From positions 1 to 9,017 of the forward strand of contig JALGUK010000052.1 in assembly GCA_029820875.1 (NCBI GenBank): a stretch of DNA of 9,017 nt, written 5' to 3'. A program made the position numbers and the translations under genes. This DNA comes from Candidatus Zipacnadia bacterium (GTDB taxonomy: Bacteria > Armatimonadota > UBA5377 > JALGUK01). Below, one piece after another: positions 1 through 6,466 of the stretch (position 1 is the first letter of the stretch; each line of letters begins with the position of its first letter). The notes beneath the pieces are model-generated. The model was not told the origin of the DNA. It searched no databases and saw only the letters and a program-made list of their open reading frames with translations.

Positions 1-637
1 CCTTCAAGCCTTGCTGCTGTGAGCTTTCGGAATCGTTCCAGGTCCGACGTCGCCTTGTCCAGACGATTAATCAGCCTTCCCCACTCGTCACGACCGACAA
101 TCGCCTCGTAAACCTCGAACTCGGCAAGCTCCACACAACGGTCCGACCCCCAGTTGGAAAGTATCCTGAGCTTCACGTACCGTGCCTGTATGGGCATGAA
201 CTCAAATGACTGTGGCCTGGGCACGTTGAGCAAGCGCCATGTGCCGACCGACTGGTAAACCCCGTCCGGCTCCGTCTCGCTGACGAGTATTTCAAAGTCG
301 CGTGTCCACCTGCCGATGGCTGGCGGGTCGAACGTGCGCGGGTCAAGCACGACTTTTTGTATGAGCTTAGACTGGTCTCCCTTGAATGCGAAAATTATCT
401 CCTGGGGGAACGAAGCGTTGGCGGAGGACCACCCGTAGCTTCCCTCCGGGCCGGTTCTGGTGCCTGACTGGTGAAGTGGACAATCCGCCCGCCGTTGGCT
501 GCGGCGACAAGATTGGTAGTGCCCGATGCCGCATGTACGGCTGTGATACTTGCCAACAGGGCGGCGAGTGTTGCTAATGCTGGAACAGCACAGTGCAGCC
601 AGCGAGCATTGGAGGTTGCTCGTCGTGAGTCATTCAT
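1..637 (-). CDS. Secreted F5/8 type C (discoidin-like) domain protein, partial, with apparent frameshift
   Basis: Starts at ATG 637 with AAGGAG 8 nt upstream and runs off the left edge. Residues 1-36 form a signal peptide: arginines, a hydrophobic stretch (about 16-34), then a VHA cleavage site. The mature start (NLVAAANGGRIVHFTSQ) is the usual opening of an F5/8 type C carbohydrate-binding domain. This frame meets a stop at 395-397. The adjacent frame, from about 464 to position 1, continues the same domain with its hallmarks: GYGW-like SYGWSS, FPQEIIFAFKG, DPRTFDPPAIGRW, ARYVKLRILSNWGSDR and ELAEFEVYEAI. One added base near 462-465 would join them, so there is either a real frameshift or an assembly error; several residues of the domain may also be missing there. 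After the domain comes a short, charged, probably helical segment. It lies 41 nt after the kinase gene and is probably the last visible gene of that operon. The ligand is unknown, and nothing shows an enzymatic domain in the visible part. Confidence 0.75.
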
Positions 638-678
638 ACTTGTCTCTCCTTGATGGGCGCTGCTGTTGCAATCGAATC

Positions 679-2544
679 TCAGAACGAAAGTTGCTCAACG
701 AGGCGGTCGTCCACCAAAACACTGATGGTGGTTTCACCGTGGGCCTCGATGGTTCTGTCAATCACTTCACCGGGATCACGCCGCTCGCGGAAAACCGCTT
801 GCTCGGCACGGTCCTGGTCGGAGACGACTATCTTGATTTCCTGTCCCCGCTTCTTGCCTTGCACCGTGATGCGCACATGAATCCGTTTCAGCTCGGGGTT
901 GGCGGGGTCAGTAGGCTCCGGACTCATATCCACCGTCGGATTCATCGGCTCCTCTACGACCGGTGCTTGCTCCGACGGGGGCTGTTCCGGCGTCTCGGGG
1001 GCCGAACCCTCCTCACCCTGGACCGGCTCGGCAGGTGTCTCAGCCGGCTCTTCGGGTTTTGGTCCGTCACTGATGGTTAAATCGACCCCGGAGCCGGCGG
1101 CCATTTCCGTTCCCTCTTTCGGCAACTGGGAGATGATGACATCCTTGGGTGCCTCGTCGCTGTACTCGTGCTTGACCTCACCCACCGAAAGTTGCGCGCT
1201 GCGCAGCTCTTTCTCAGCCGCCGTCAACTGTATTCCGGTGACATCAGGCACGACCACCGTCTCCTTGACCCGCTTGATAACGAGGTCCACGGGCGTTCCG
1301 ACGTCCGCCAGCTCTCCCGCAGGCGGCGACTGCTCGATAATGGTGCCGGCTGGTGCGGAACTCTCGTCCTCCCGATACTGGTAAGCCCCGCACTCGAGCT
1401 TTCGCTCCTTCAACAGCAGCCTGGCGTCAAGAGGTGAGCGGCCGATGACCGAAGGGACCATTACCTGTGTGACAGGCTCATTAGGATACATCACTTGTCG
1501 CATTACATAGTACAGCCCTGCAAAAACCACAATCACCAGCAACAGCCCGACAATCAGCGTGCTTACCGGGAATGGCTCGGCTGGTGCAGGCACCGGCCTC
1601 GAGCGCGGCACGGGCTGTTGTGGTGGCGGGGCCATCATGGCTGTTCGCTGCACGTCATCGGCCGCTTTCATCGGTTCCGTAGCCTGATCCGGCATGGGCA
1701 GAACGCCGGTCTTATCAAGTTCAGCGCCGGCCTGGATCTTTCGAAGATCTTCCAGCATCTCTTGTGCAGACGTATACCGGCGCCCGATGTCCTTGTTGAG
1801 AGCCTTGAGGATGACATACTCGGCCGAAGGCGTAATACTTGGGTTAAACGCTCGAGGCGATTTCGGGCGTTCCCGAATGTGCCGAACGGCAATAGCCACG
1901 GGTGAGCCGCCGTCGAATGGCAAGTGACCTGTCAGTGCCTCATACATGACGACCCCAAGAGAGTAAAGGTCCGAGTGTGGGCCTGCTGGTTGCCCCTGGG
2001 CCTGCTCCGGAGAGATGTAATGAACTGTTCCGAGCGTTGCCCCCTCCTGGGTGAGCTCGCTTGCCGTCATAGCGCGTGCGATGCCGAAGTCGGCGACCTT
2101 TACACGTCCGTCATTGGTGAAAAGAATGTTTTGCGGTTTAATATCGCGATGGACGATCCCTGCCTCATGAGCTGCCTTCAGTGCCTCGCAGGTTTCCGTG
2201 GCGACCTCCAGCACTTTGCGCAGCGGAAGCGGCGCAAAATTCGTGATTATCTTCTTGAGGTTGGGTTCCGGCAGGTACTCCATCACAATGTAGTAGATGC
2301 CATTGTCCGAACCGGTGTCGAAAATCTGGACGATGTTCGGATGGTTGAGCTTGGCCGCCGAATGGGCTTCGCGTCGGAACCGCTCCACGAACTCGGGGTC
2401 GCGTGCAAATTCAGGCTTCAGAATCTTCACCGCCACGATTCGGTCAAGAGCCGTATCAACGGCGCGGTGAACGACGGCCATACCACCTTCCCCGAGCATC
2501 TCCTCCACTCGATAGCGGTCGGCGATTGTCTTGCCTGTCATCAT
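679..2544 (-). CDS. PASTA-domain transmembrane Ser/Thr protein kinase (PknB/PrkC type)
   Basis: Receptor-like Hanks kinase of 621 residues, counted from ATG 2544, which has GAGGTGA about 5 nt upstream; the in-frame GTG at 2553 lies inside that Shine-Dalgarno. The kinase domain covers about 11-270, and all key residues are present: Gly loop GEGGMAVV (18-25), Lys40, Glu59, HRDIKPQN (132-139), DFG (152-154), an activation loop with Thr165, Thr170 and Thr173, and SPEQ (178-181). A Pro-rich juxtamembrane stretch (about 300-325) leads to one membrane helix (about 327-348). Two PASTA repeats follow outside the cell (about 362-426 and 430-494), then a Pro/Glu-rich linker (495-551) and a 70-residue beta-like C-terminal domain (about 552-621) that I cannot name. 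PASTA kinases bind peptidoglycan fragments or lipid II and control wall growth and division. The position after the SEDS and PBP genes supports this role. The protein looks catalytically intact. Confidence 0.95.
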   Translation of the reverse strand: MMTGKTIADRYRVEEMLGEGGMAVVHRAVDTALDRIVAVKILKPEFARDPEFVERFRREAHSAAKLNHPNIVQIFDTGSDNGIYYIVMEYLPEPNLKKIITNFAPLPLRKVLEVATETCEALKAAHEAGIVHRDIKPQNILFTNDGRVKVADFGIARAMTASELTQEGATLGTVHYISPEQAQGQPAGPHSDLYSLGVVMYEALTGHLPFDGGSPVAIAVRHIRERPKSPRAFNPSITPSAEYVILKALNKDIGRRYTSAQEMLEDLRKIQAGAELDKTGVLPMPDQATEPMKAADDVQRTAMMAPPPQQPVPRSRPVPAPAEPFPVSTLIVGLLLVIVVFAGLYYVMRQVMYPNEPVTQVMVPSVIGRSPLDARLLLKERKLECGAYQYREDESSAPAGTIIEQSPPAGELADVGTPVDLVIKRVKETVVVPDVTGIQLTAAEKELRSAQLSVGEVKHEYSDEAPKDVIISQLPKEGTEMAAGSGVDLTISDGPKPEEPAETPAEPVQGEEGSAPETPEQPPSEQAPVVEEPMNPTVDMSPEPTDPANPELKRIHVRITVQGKKRGQEIKIVVSDQDRAEQAVFRERRDPGEVIDRTIEAHGETTISVLVDDRLVEQLSF

Positions 2545-2555
2545 TGCTTTCACCT

Positions 2556-2569
2556 CACGTCACGACGTG
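2556..2569. repeat. Short perfect inverted repeat between PBP and kinase genes
   Basis: CACGTC-AC-GACGTG is a perfect 6+2+6 inverted repeat in the 35-nt gap between the PBP stop and the kinase start, directly upstream of the kinase Shine-Dalgarno. It could be a small mRNA hairpin tuning kinase translation, a protein-binding site, or chance in GC-rich DNA. Confidence 0.4.
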
Positions 2570-2579
2570 CAAAGCGTCG

Positions 2580-3968
2580 TCACTCGAGCAGCGTCTCCAC
2601 CACTTTTTTGGCTACGGAAGCCGCCTCGGCGATGCCGTTGTCCGCGTTTTCGATTACGACTGCCACCGCCACCCGCGGAGTGGCGGCAGGAGCAAGCCCG
2701 ACAAACCAAGCATGGGGCGCCCCACTCGGATTCTCGGCAGTTCCCGTTTCCCCGGCAATCTCGACGTGTTCGCTTTTCGCCCAGGCACCGGTTCCCCGCT
2801 TGACGACCTGCGTCATCACTTCTCTTAACGCATCGGCTGTCTCCGCCGACACCGGCTGACTGATTTCCCGGCGTTCGGTAGTCCGCAAAATCCGCCCCTC
2901 GACCGACCGAATGCTCTGGACTAGTCTTGGAGCCATCATCCTGCCGTCATTGCCGATGGCAGCCACGAGCATCCCCATCTGTAGCGGAGTGACCACGACA
3001 TTGCCCTGGCCTAATGATGCCTCCGCCAGCGCGGCGCGGTCGCCTGGCTCGGTTGGTGGCATGGAACTGGACGCCACCGGCAGGTCGAAGTCGGTTGCTT
3101 TTCCGAATCCGAATGCCTCAGCGGTCTTCTGGAGGCCCTCCCATCCGATTTTAAGGCCGAGCTTCGCAAAGTAGACGTTGCATGATACGACCAATGCCTC
3201 TCGCATGTTCAGCAAGCCATGGCCTCGCCTGCGATGGCAGAGAATCTCGTTGCCGTCAACCCTAAAATGCCCTTCACAGCGGAACTTCGTGCTGAGGGTG
3301 GCGACTCCTGCGTCAAGCGCTGCCGCAGATGTTAAGAGCGCAAATGTGGAACCCGGCGGGTACTGTCCCTGCGTACAGCGATTAAGCAGAGGAGAGGATG
3401 GGTCCTTACGAATGACATCCCATGCGTCCTCCAGGAAGTTGGGATTGAACGTCGGCGAAGATGCCATCACCAGTACGTCTCCGGTTTGCGGATCGAGCGC
3501 CACAACAGCACCGGTGCGCCCCTCCAATGCTTCGGTGGCGGTCCTCTGAGCCGAGGAATCCAGGGTCAGTACGAGGTCATGACCGATTTGCCGGTCCCGA
3601 AGAAGTTGCGCCAGCGGGCTTTCGAGGCCGTCATTGCCCAGGAGCACGCTCCGATAGCGCTTCTGCAGTCCCGCGCTGCCCACTTTTGTCGAATCATAGC
3701 CCACCACATGGCAGGTAGCTCGACCAAGGGGATAGACGCGTCCGAAACCTGTTCCAACCCTTTGCGTCTCAGCCAGAATAACACCTACTCGGTCGCGGAT
3801 TGCGCCCTCTTTCACCTTGGATAGACGGATGGAGGCGCGCTTGTTAAGGGGGTTCTGCCGGTATCGGCCACCCATCGCGATCTGTTGATACGACAGCGCC
3901 GCAACGAGCAGGATAAAACCTGTTATGGCCAGACGCGCCAGCGCTGAGATGTCCTCTTTGAAGCTCAT
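2580..3968 (-). CDS. PbpA-type class B penicillin-binding protein, predicted catalytically inactive
   Basis: A 462-residue protein with one N-terminal membrane anchor (about 10-30), a short non-catalytic region (about 35-130) and a C-terminal transpeptidase fold (about 150-460). The size and short N-terminal module match PbpA of the actinobacterial rodA-pbpA operon. Family motifs are easy to place: LDPQTGDVLVMAS (158-170), YPPGSTF (203-209), SCN (262-264), GQGNVVVTPLQM (320-331) and AGETGTAEN (405-413). Two are altered. SxxK is STFA (Ser207, Ala210 in place of Lys; codon gcg at 3339-3341) and KTG is ETG (Glu407; codon gaa at 2748-2750). In known transpeptidases these lysines activate the serine and bind substrate, so cross-linking by the usual mechanism is unlikely. 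The frame is intact and the rest of the fold is conserved, which argues against decay. The ATG overlaps the stop of the SEDS gene by 4 nt, implying coupled translation and a SEDS-PBP complex. Confidence 0.93.
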   Translation of the reverse strand: MSFKEDISALARLAITGFILLVAALSYQQIAMGGRYRQNPLNKRASIRLSKVKEGAIRDRVGVILAETQRVGTGFGRVYPLGRATCHVVGYDSTKVGSAGLQKRYRSVLLGNDGLESPLAQLLRDRQIGHDLVLTLDSSAQRTATEALEGRTGAVVALDPQTGDVLVMASSPTFNPNFLEDAWDVIRKDPSSPLLNRCTQGQYPPGSTFALLTSAAALDAGVATLSTKFRCEGHFRVDGNEILCHRRRGHGLLNMREALVVSCNVYFAKLGLKIGWEGLQKTAEAFGFGKATDFDLPVASSSMPPTEPGDRAALAEASLGQGNVVVTPLQMGMLVAAIGNDGRMMAPRLVQSIRSVEGRILRTTERREISQPVSAETADALREVMTQVVKRGTGAWAKSEHVEIAGETGTAENPSGAPHAWFVGLAPAATPRVAVAVVIENADNGIAEAASVAKKVVETLLE

Positions 3969-5281
3969 GGCTCCTCCGCCTGCTCGTTGGATATGCGAAG
4001 CAGCAGACCGATGAGAACGAAGTTCATCACCATGGATGTGCCCCCGTAACTGATGAAGGGCAAGGTGATGCCGGTCAAAGGAATCAACTTGACAATACCG
4101 CCTATAATCACGAATACCTGCAGGGCGAAAATCGTAGCGATTGCAGCCGCAAGAAGCTGCGAGAAATCATCCTTTGAGTTTATTGCAATTCGGTAGGCCC
4201 GAAAGACCAGCATCGCGAAGAGGCAAATCACCGCTGCGGCGCCGAAGAATCCCAACTCCTCACCGATAACGGCAAAAGCCAGGTCGCTCTCTGCCACTGG
4301 AAGAAGCTTGGGTACTCCTTGGCCCAACCCCACGCCGAAAACGTCGCCCTCACCAAGCGCAAACAGGGCTTGCGCAACCTGATAGCCTTTGCCCGTGTAG
4401 TCGGCAAAAGGATTAATCCAAGCGCTTACCCGTGTACGCACGTGAGGATAGGACTGATACGCCGCTACGCCGCTGAGCAGAAACAGCACCAGCCCCGCGA
4501 CGATGTAACGGCGCCGGGACGTCGCCAAGTAGATCATGGCCAGGAACAGGCCGAAAAACAGAACGGCTGCACCCAGGTCGCGCTGGAAGATGAACAAACC
4601 GATAGAAAACAGCACCAGCAAAAGCAGCGGTCCGACATGCCGAAGCTCCGGCAGAGGTACGCCGAGAAGTCGGCGGCCATCCAGACGCATCAGCCTCGCC
4701 CGACTTGTCACGTACCCCGCGAGGAATATGGCCATCAGCGGCTTGGCGACTTCGGCGGGCTGGAACGAGACAAAACCCAGGTCAAGCCACAGCCTGGCGC
4801 CGTTGTGCTCCTGTCCGAACAGCATTGTAACCAAAAGAAGCGCAACAGCCGTGCCGCCGGCAATGTACTTGAAGCGTTCCAACCGCTTCGGTTCCGGAAC
4901 CACCACGCACACAGCCACCATAACCATCAACCCGCACCAAATCCACAGGAACTGCCGCTCAAAGAGGGTCGCGAACCGCCCTCCCAACAGTGCCAACCGC
5001 CACATGACAATCACGCCCACTCCGCATAATCCCGCCGTAGCCGGCAGCAGAATCTGGTCACGCCTCGCCACGAGGCGATTGAGCACAAGATGGGTGGCGA
5101 TGACTCCTCCGACCAACCCCAACGCGCGGATTGTCCGCGCCATCGGAGCACCCTGAGCAAGGCATACCAGCGCGAAGCCGACGAGAGTGAAAAGCCCGGC
5201 CAGCTCAATTAAGCCCAGCTCGGTTCGGAGTCGGCGTTGAATGATAATTCTGCGTGCTATCGCCGCCGGCTGTGTGCTCAA
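3965..5281 (-). CDS. SEDS-family peptidoglycan glycosyltransferase (RodA/FtsW type)
   Basis: Integral membrane polymerase of 438 residues that joins lipid II into glycan strands together with a class B PBP. Hydrophobic segments run through most of the length and can be arranged as the ten or so helices typical of SEDS proteins. Signature stretches are intact: GARLWLDLGFVSFQPAEVAK (161-180), QRDLGAAVLFF (233-243) carrying the conserved catalytic Asp235, RVSAWINPF (284-292), ESDLAFAVIGEELGF (331-345) and KLIPLTGITLPFISYGG (398-414). The start is a TTG at 5281 with GGGAG 8-9 nt upstream; no better in-frame start is visible. It begins 18 nt after the FHA gene and overlaps the PBP start by 4 nt. 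Gene order suggests RodA of the actinobacterial rodA-pbpA pair, but RodA and FtsW cannot be separated securely from this sequence alone. Confidence 0.94.
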   Translation of the reverse strand: MSTQPAAIARRIIIQRRLRTELGLIELAGLFTLVGFALVCLAQGAPMARTIRALGLVGGVIATHLVLNRLVARRDQILLPATAGLCGVGVIVMWRLALLGGRFATLFERQFLWIWCGLMVMVAVCVVVPEPKRLERFKYIAGGTAVALLLVTMLFGQEHNGARLWLDLGFVSFQPAEVAKPLMAIFLAGYVTSRARLMRLDGRRLLGVPLPELRHVGPLLLLVLFSIGLFIFQRDLGAAVLFFGLFLAMIYLATSRRRYIVAGLVLFLLSGVAAYQSYPHVRTRVSAWINPFADYTGKGYQVAQALFALGEGDVFGVGLGQGVPKLLPVAESDLAFAVIGEELGFFGAAAVICLFAMLVFRAYRIAINSKDDFSQLLAAAIATIFALQVFVIIGGIVKLIPLTGITLPFISYGGTSMVMNFVLIGLLLRISNEQAEEP

Positions 5282-5299
5282 GATGCTTTCTCCCGACCG

Positions 5300-5842
5300 T
5301 TACAGTGGTAAGTCGTTGCTTGAATGCTCGCGGAACTCGAACGTGCTCGCGCCGATTTCAACTCGGTCCCCGCTCTTGAGGGTTACATCCCCAGCAATGC
5401 GTTGACCGTTGACGAATGTGCCGTTAGTGCTCCCCTCATCGCGGATGCGATAGCGACTGTTCGCCTGCTGGATGACGGCGTGGCGCGAAGACACGAAACG
5501 GTCGCGCAGGCACAGAGAGTTTTCCTCCGAACGCCCTACTGTGAGGACCGGTTCCAGCTTTACGACTGTGCCGACAGGCAAGGTCTGCGGGTCGAAGGTG
5601 CGCAGGACGACCAGCACAGGTGCTGTGGGCGGAGCCGGTGGAGTTGGTGGTGGCTCAGGATGTTCGGGCGGTGTTTCGGGTATTGCCGGTTGCTGCACAG
5701 TAACACGCTGAGCCCCGCGAGCCGGCCTCAGTTCAGCGAGCATCTCGCGGAAAAGGATGTAGATGAAAACATACAGCAGCGCCAGAAACAGGTACTTACC
5801 GATGAGCAAAATAAGGGGCAGGGGCAACCAAACCACCGCCAA
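5300..5842 (-). CDS. Membrane-anchored FHA-domain protein (FhaB-like)
   Basis: A 180-residue protein with an N-terminal membrane helix (about 6-31), a Pro-rich linker (about 50-75, mostly PPEHPEPPPTPP-type sequence) and a C-terminal FHA domain (about 78-172). FHA motifs are GRS (103-105), SSRH (118-121) and STNGTFVNG (138-146), the loops that recognise phosphothreonine, and all key residues are present. This is the architecture of mycobacterial FhaB/FipA, which is encoded upstream of rodA-pbpA-pknA-pknB and recruits kinase-phosphorylated partners to wall-synthesis or division sites. It is the first gene of the operon, so it probably reads the output of the kinase encoded at 679-2544. The start is uncertain. 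TTG 5842 is the longest option and has only a GGGGTGAT Shine-Dalgarno-like stretch about 11 nt upstream; GTG at 5836 is an alternative. Both keep the membrane helix. Confidence 0.9.
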   Translation of the reverse strand: MAVVWLPLPLILLIGKYLFLALLYVFIYILFREMLAELRPARGAQRVTVQQPAIPETPPEHPEPPPTPPAPPTAPVLVVLRTFDPQTLPVGTVVKLEPVLTVGRSEENSLCLRDRFVSSRHAVIQQANSRYRIRDEGSTNGTFVNGQRIAGDVTLKSGDRVEIGASTFEFREHSSNDLPL

Positions 5843-5871
5843 TAAAAACAGAAATCACCCCAATCGCACGC

Positions 5872-5909
5872 CTGGCTCTGCAATGGAGCCAGACCCTCCG
5901 ATTTGAGGG
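5872..5909 (-). promoter_or_regulatory. Tandem hairpins in leader of the FHA operon
   Basis: Two adjacent perfect stems: CCCTC/GAGGG (5894-5898 with 5905-5909, 6-nt loop) and CTGGCTC/GAGCCAG (5872-5878 with 5886-5892, 7-nt loop), separated by one base. On the minus strand they would lie in the 5' leader, ending about 30 nt before the FHA start. No T-run directly follows the second stem, so a classic terminator is unlikely. A structured leader or mRNA-stability element is an inference. Confidence 0.4.
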
Positions 5910-6110
5910 CTATGTCACTCACTACGCGAAGAACAAACGGTGGCTATGCTTAGGCGTTATGTAATTCTTATCAAGCAGCAGATGGCCACAGGACTTCGCG
6001 AGCTACTTCATTTCGACAACTTGACCCGCATTTCGTCTTGGGATAGGGGGAGGGGCCCGAAGACCCTGCCGAATACGGACTAGTACTACAACGAGACTTT
6101 GGCTCCATGT

Positions 6111-6206
6111 GTCATTCTGAGTGCCCGAAGGGTGCGAAGAATCTCGCCGTTCTCACGCCGCGATACGTCTAACACCGAGATTCTTCGGCGCTTTGCGCCT
6201 CAGAAT
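6111..6206. repeat. Interspersed inverted-repeat element (ATTCTGAG...CGAAGAATCTC family)
   Basis: The left arm (6111-6145) reads GTCATTCTGAG, a GC-rich core, then CGAAGAATCTC. The right arm (6177-6206) is its inverse: GAGATTCTTCG, core, CTCAGAAT. The 11-bp inner ends and 8-bp outer ends match exactly. The cores differ but each is itself a small hairpin (GCCCGAAGGG on the left, GGCGCTTTGCGCC on the right). About 31 bp lie between the arms. The same end sequences recur as intergenic repeats in many unrelated bacteria, which I recall from experience with such genomes. There is no coding capacity, so it is a MITE-like or REP-like element. Confidence 0.7.
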
Positions 6207-6225
6207 AAGAAAATCCCGTTATATT

Positions 6226-6254
6226 ACTTGAGTGCTGCTTCAAGTCGCTCAAGT
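6226..6254. repeat. Short inverted repeat, 7-bp arms
   Basis: ACTTGAG (6226-6232) and CTCAAGT (6248-6254) are perfect inverse copies separated by 15 nt, just right of the larger inverted-repeat element. The second arm overlaps the GTGGAT/ATCCAC palindrome by two bases. It could form an RNA hairpin if transcribed from the left; the function is unknown. Confidence 0.35.
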
Positions 6255-6266
6255 GGATTCATCCAC
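6253..6266. promoter_or_regulatory. Operator-like palindrome upstream of the promoter candidate
   Basis: GTGGAT-TC-ATCCAC, perfect 6+2+6 dyad, lying 16 bp upstream of the -35 candidate of the rightward promoter. The position suits an activator or repressor site, but no regulator gene is present in the window to support it. Confidence 0.3.
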
Positions 6267-6281
6267 CCCGGCTCCCCCACC

Positions 6282-6311
6282 TTGCGCCTGATATGCCCTA
6301 TCATGTATAAT
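6282..6311 (+). promoter_or_regulatory. Candidate sigma70 promoter for the Cys-rich/larB operon
   Basis: TTGCGC (6282-6287) is followed after 18 bp by a consensus TATAAT (6306-6311), with TG just before the -10. Transcription would start near 6318, leaving a leader of about 150 nt before the ATG at 6467. TATAATTATA (6306-6315) is a perfect palindrome, so a minus-strand -10 is also present, with GTGACA (6333-6338) as a poor -35. Confidence 0.45.
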
Positions 6312-6332
6312 TATAGCAGTTTCGCTGCAATT

Positions 6333-6345
6333 TGTCACCGTGACA
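6333..6345. promoter_or_regulatory. Operator-like dyad downstream of the promoter candidate
   Basis: TGTCAC-C-GTGACA is a perfect 6+1+6 dyad located about 15 bp downstream of the predicted transcription start, a typical place for a repressor site. It immediately follows a smaller GCAG/CTGC stem at 6316-6328. The assignment rests on position and symmetry only. Confidence 0.35.
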
Positions 6346-6466
6346 GTGGGTTAGCAAGTATCGAGACTCCGGTCCCTGAGCATTCATCCCGCCCGCAAAT
6401 GATGTCGGTTTGAGTCGCAGACGAAGACTCGGTCGTCGGCTTGCAACAACCGGCCGGAGGTGCCCA

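Larger units (their letters stand above)
5843..6466. other. Divergent intergenic region with regulatory and repeat structure, no gene seen
   Basis: About 620 bp separating the leftward wall operon from the rightward Cys-rich/larB operon. Short open frames here have no start signals or recognisable products. It holds two hairpins near the FHA gene (5872-5909), an inverted-repeat element (6111-6206), further short inverted repeats (ACTTGAG/CTCAAGT at 6226-6254, GTGGAT/ATCCAC at 6253-6266, TGTCAC/GTGACA at 6333-6345) and a rightward promoter candidate (6282-6311). The leftward operon must start in or near this region, but I could not find a convincing minus-strand promoter; TTGATA at 5969-5974 has no good partner -10. 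Confidence 0.7.

Noticed and set aside
1924..2859. Plus-strand open frame of 311 codons.
   Set aside because: Antisense to the kinase and PBP genes, crossing their boundary; no domain or ribosome-binding site.
4319..5156. Overlapping plus-strand open frames of 236 and 206 codons.
   Set aside because: Antisense to the SEDS gene; composition is rich in Gln, Arg and Pro, as expected from reversed membrane-protein codons.
5946..5974. Possible leftward promoter with TTGATA as -35.
   Set aside because: No acceptable -10 at 16-19 bp spacing; only weak AAGCAT-like matches.
6081..6088. TAGTACTA palindrome in the intergenic region.
   Set aside because: An isolated 8-bp palindrome is too short to support any assignment.
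6099..6413. Plus-strand open frame of 104 codons in the intergenic region.
   Set aside because: It runs through the inverted-repeat element and promoter candidate, has no ribosome-binding site and no recognisable product.
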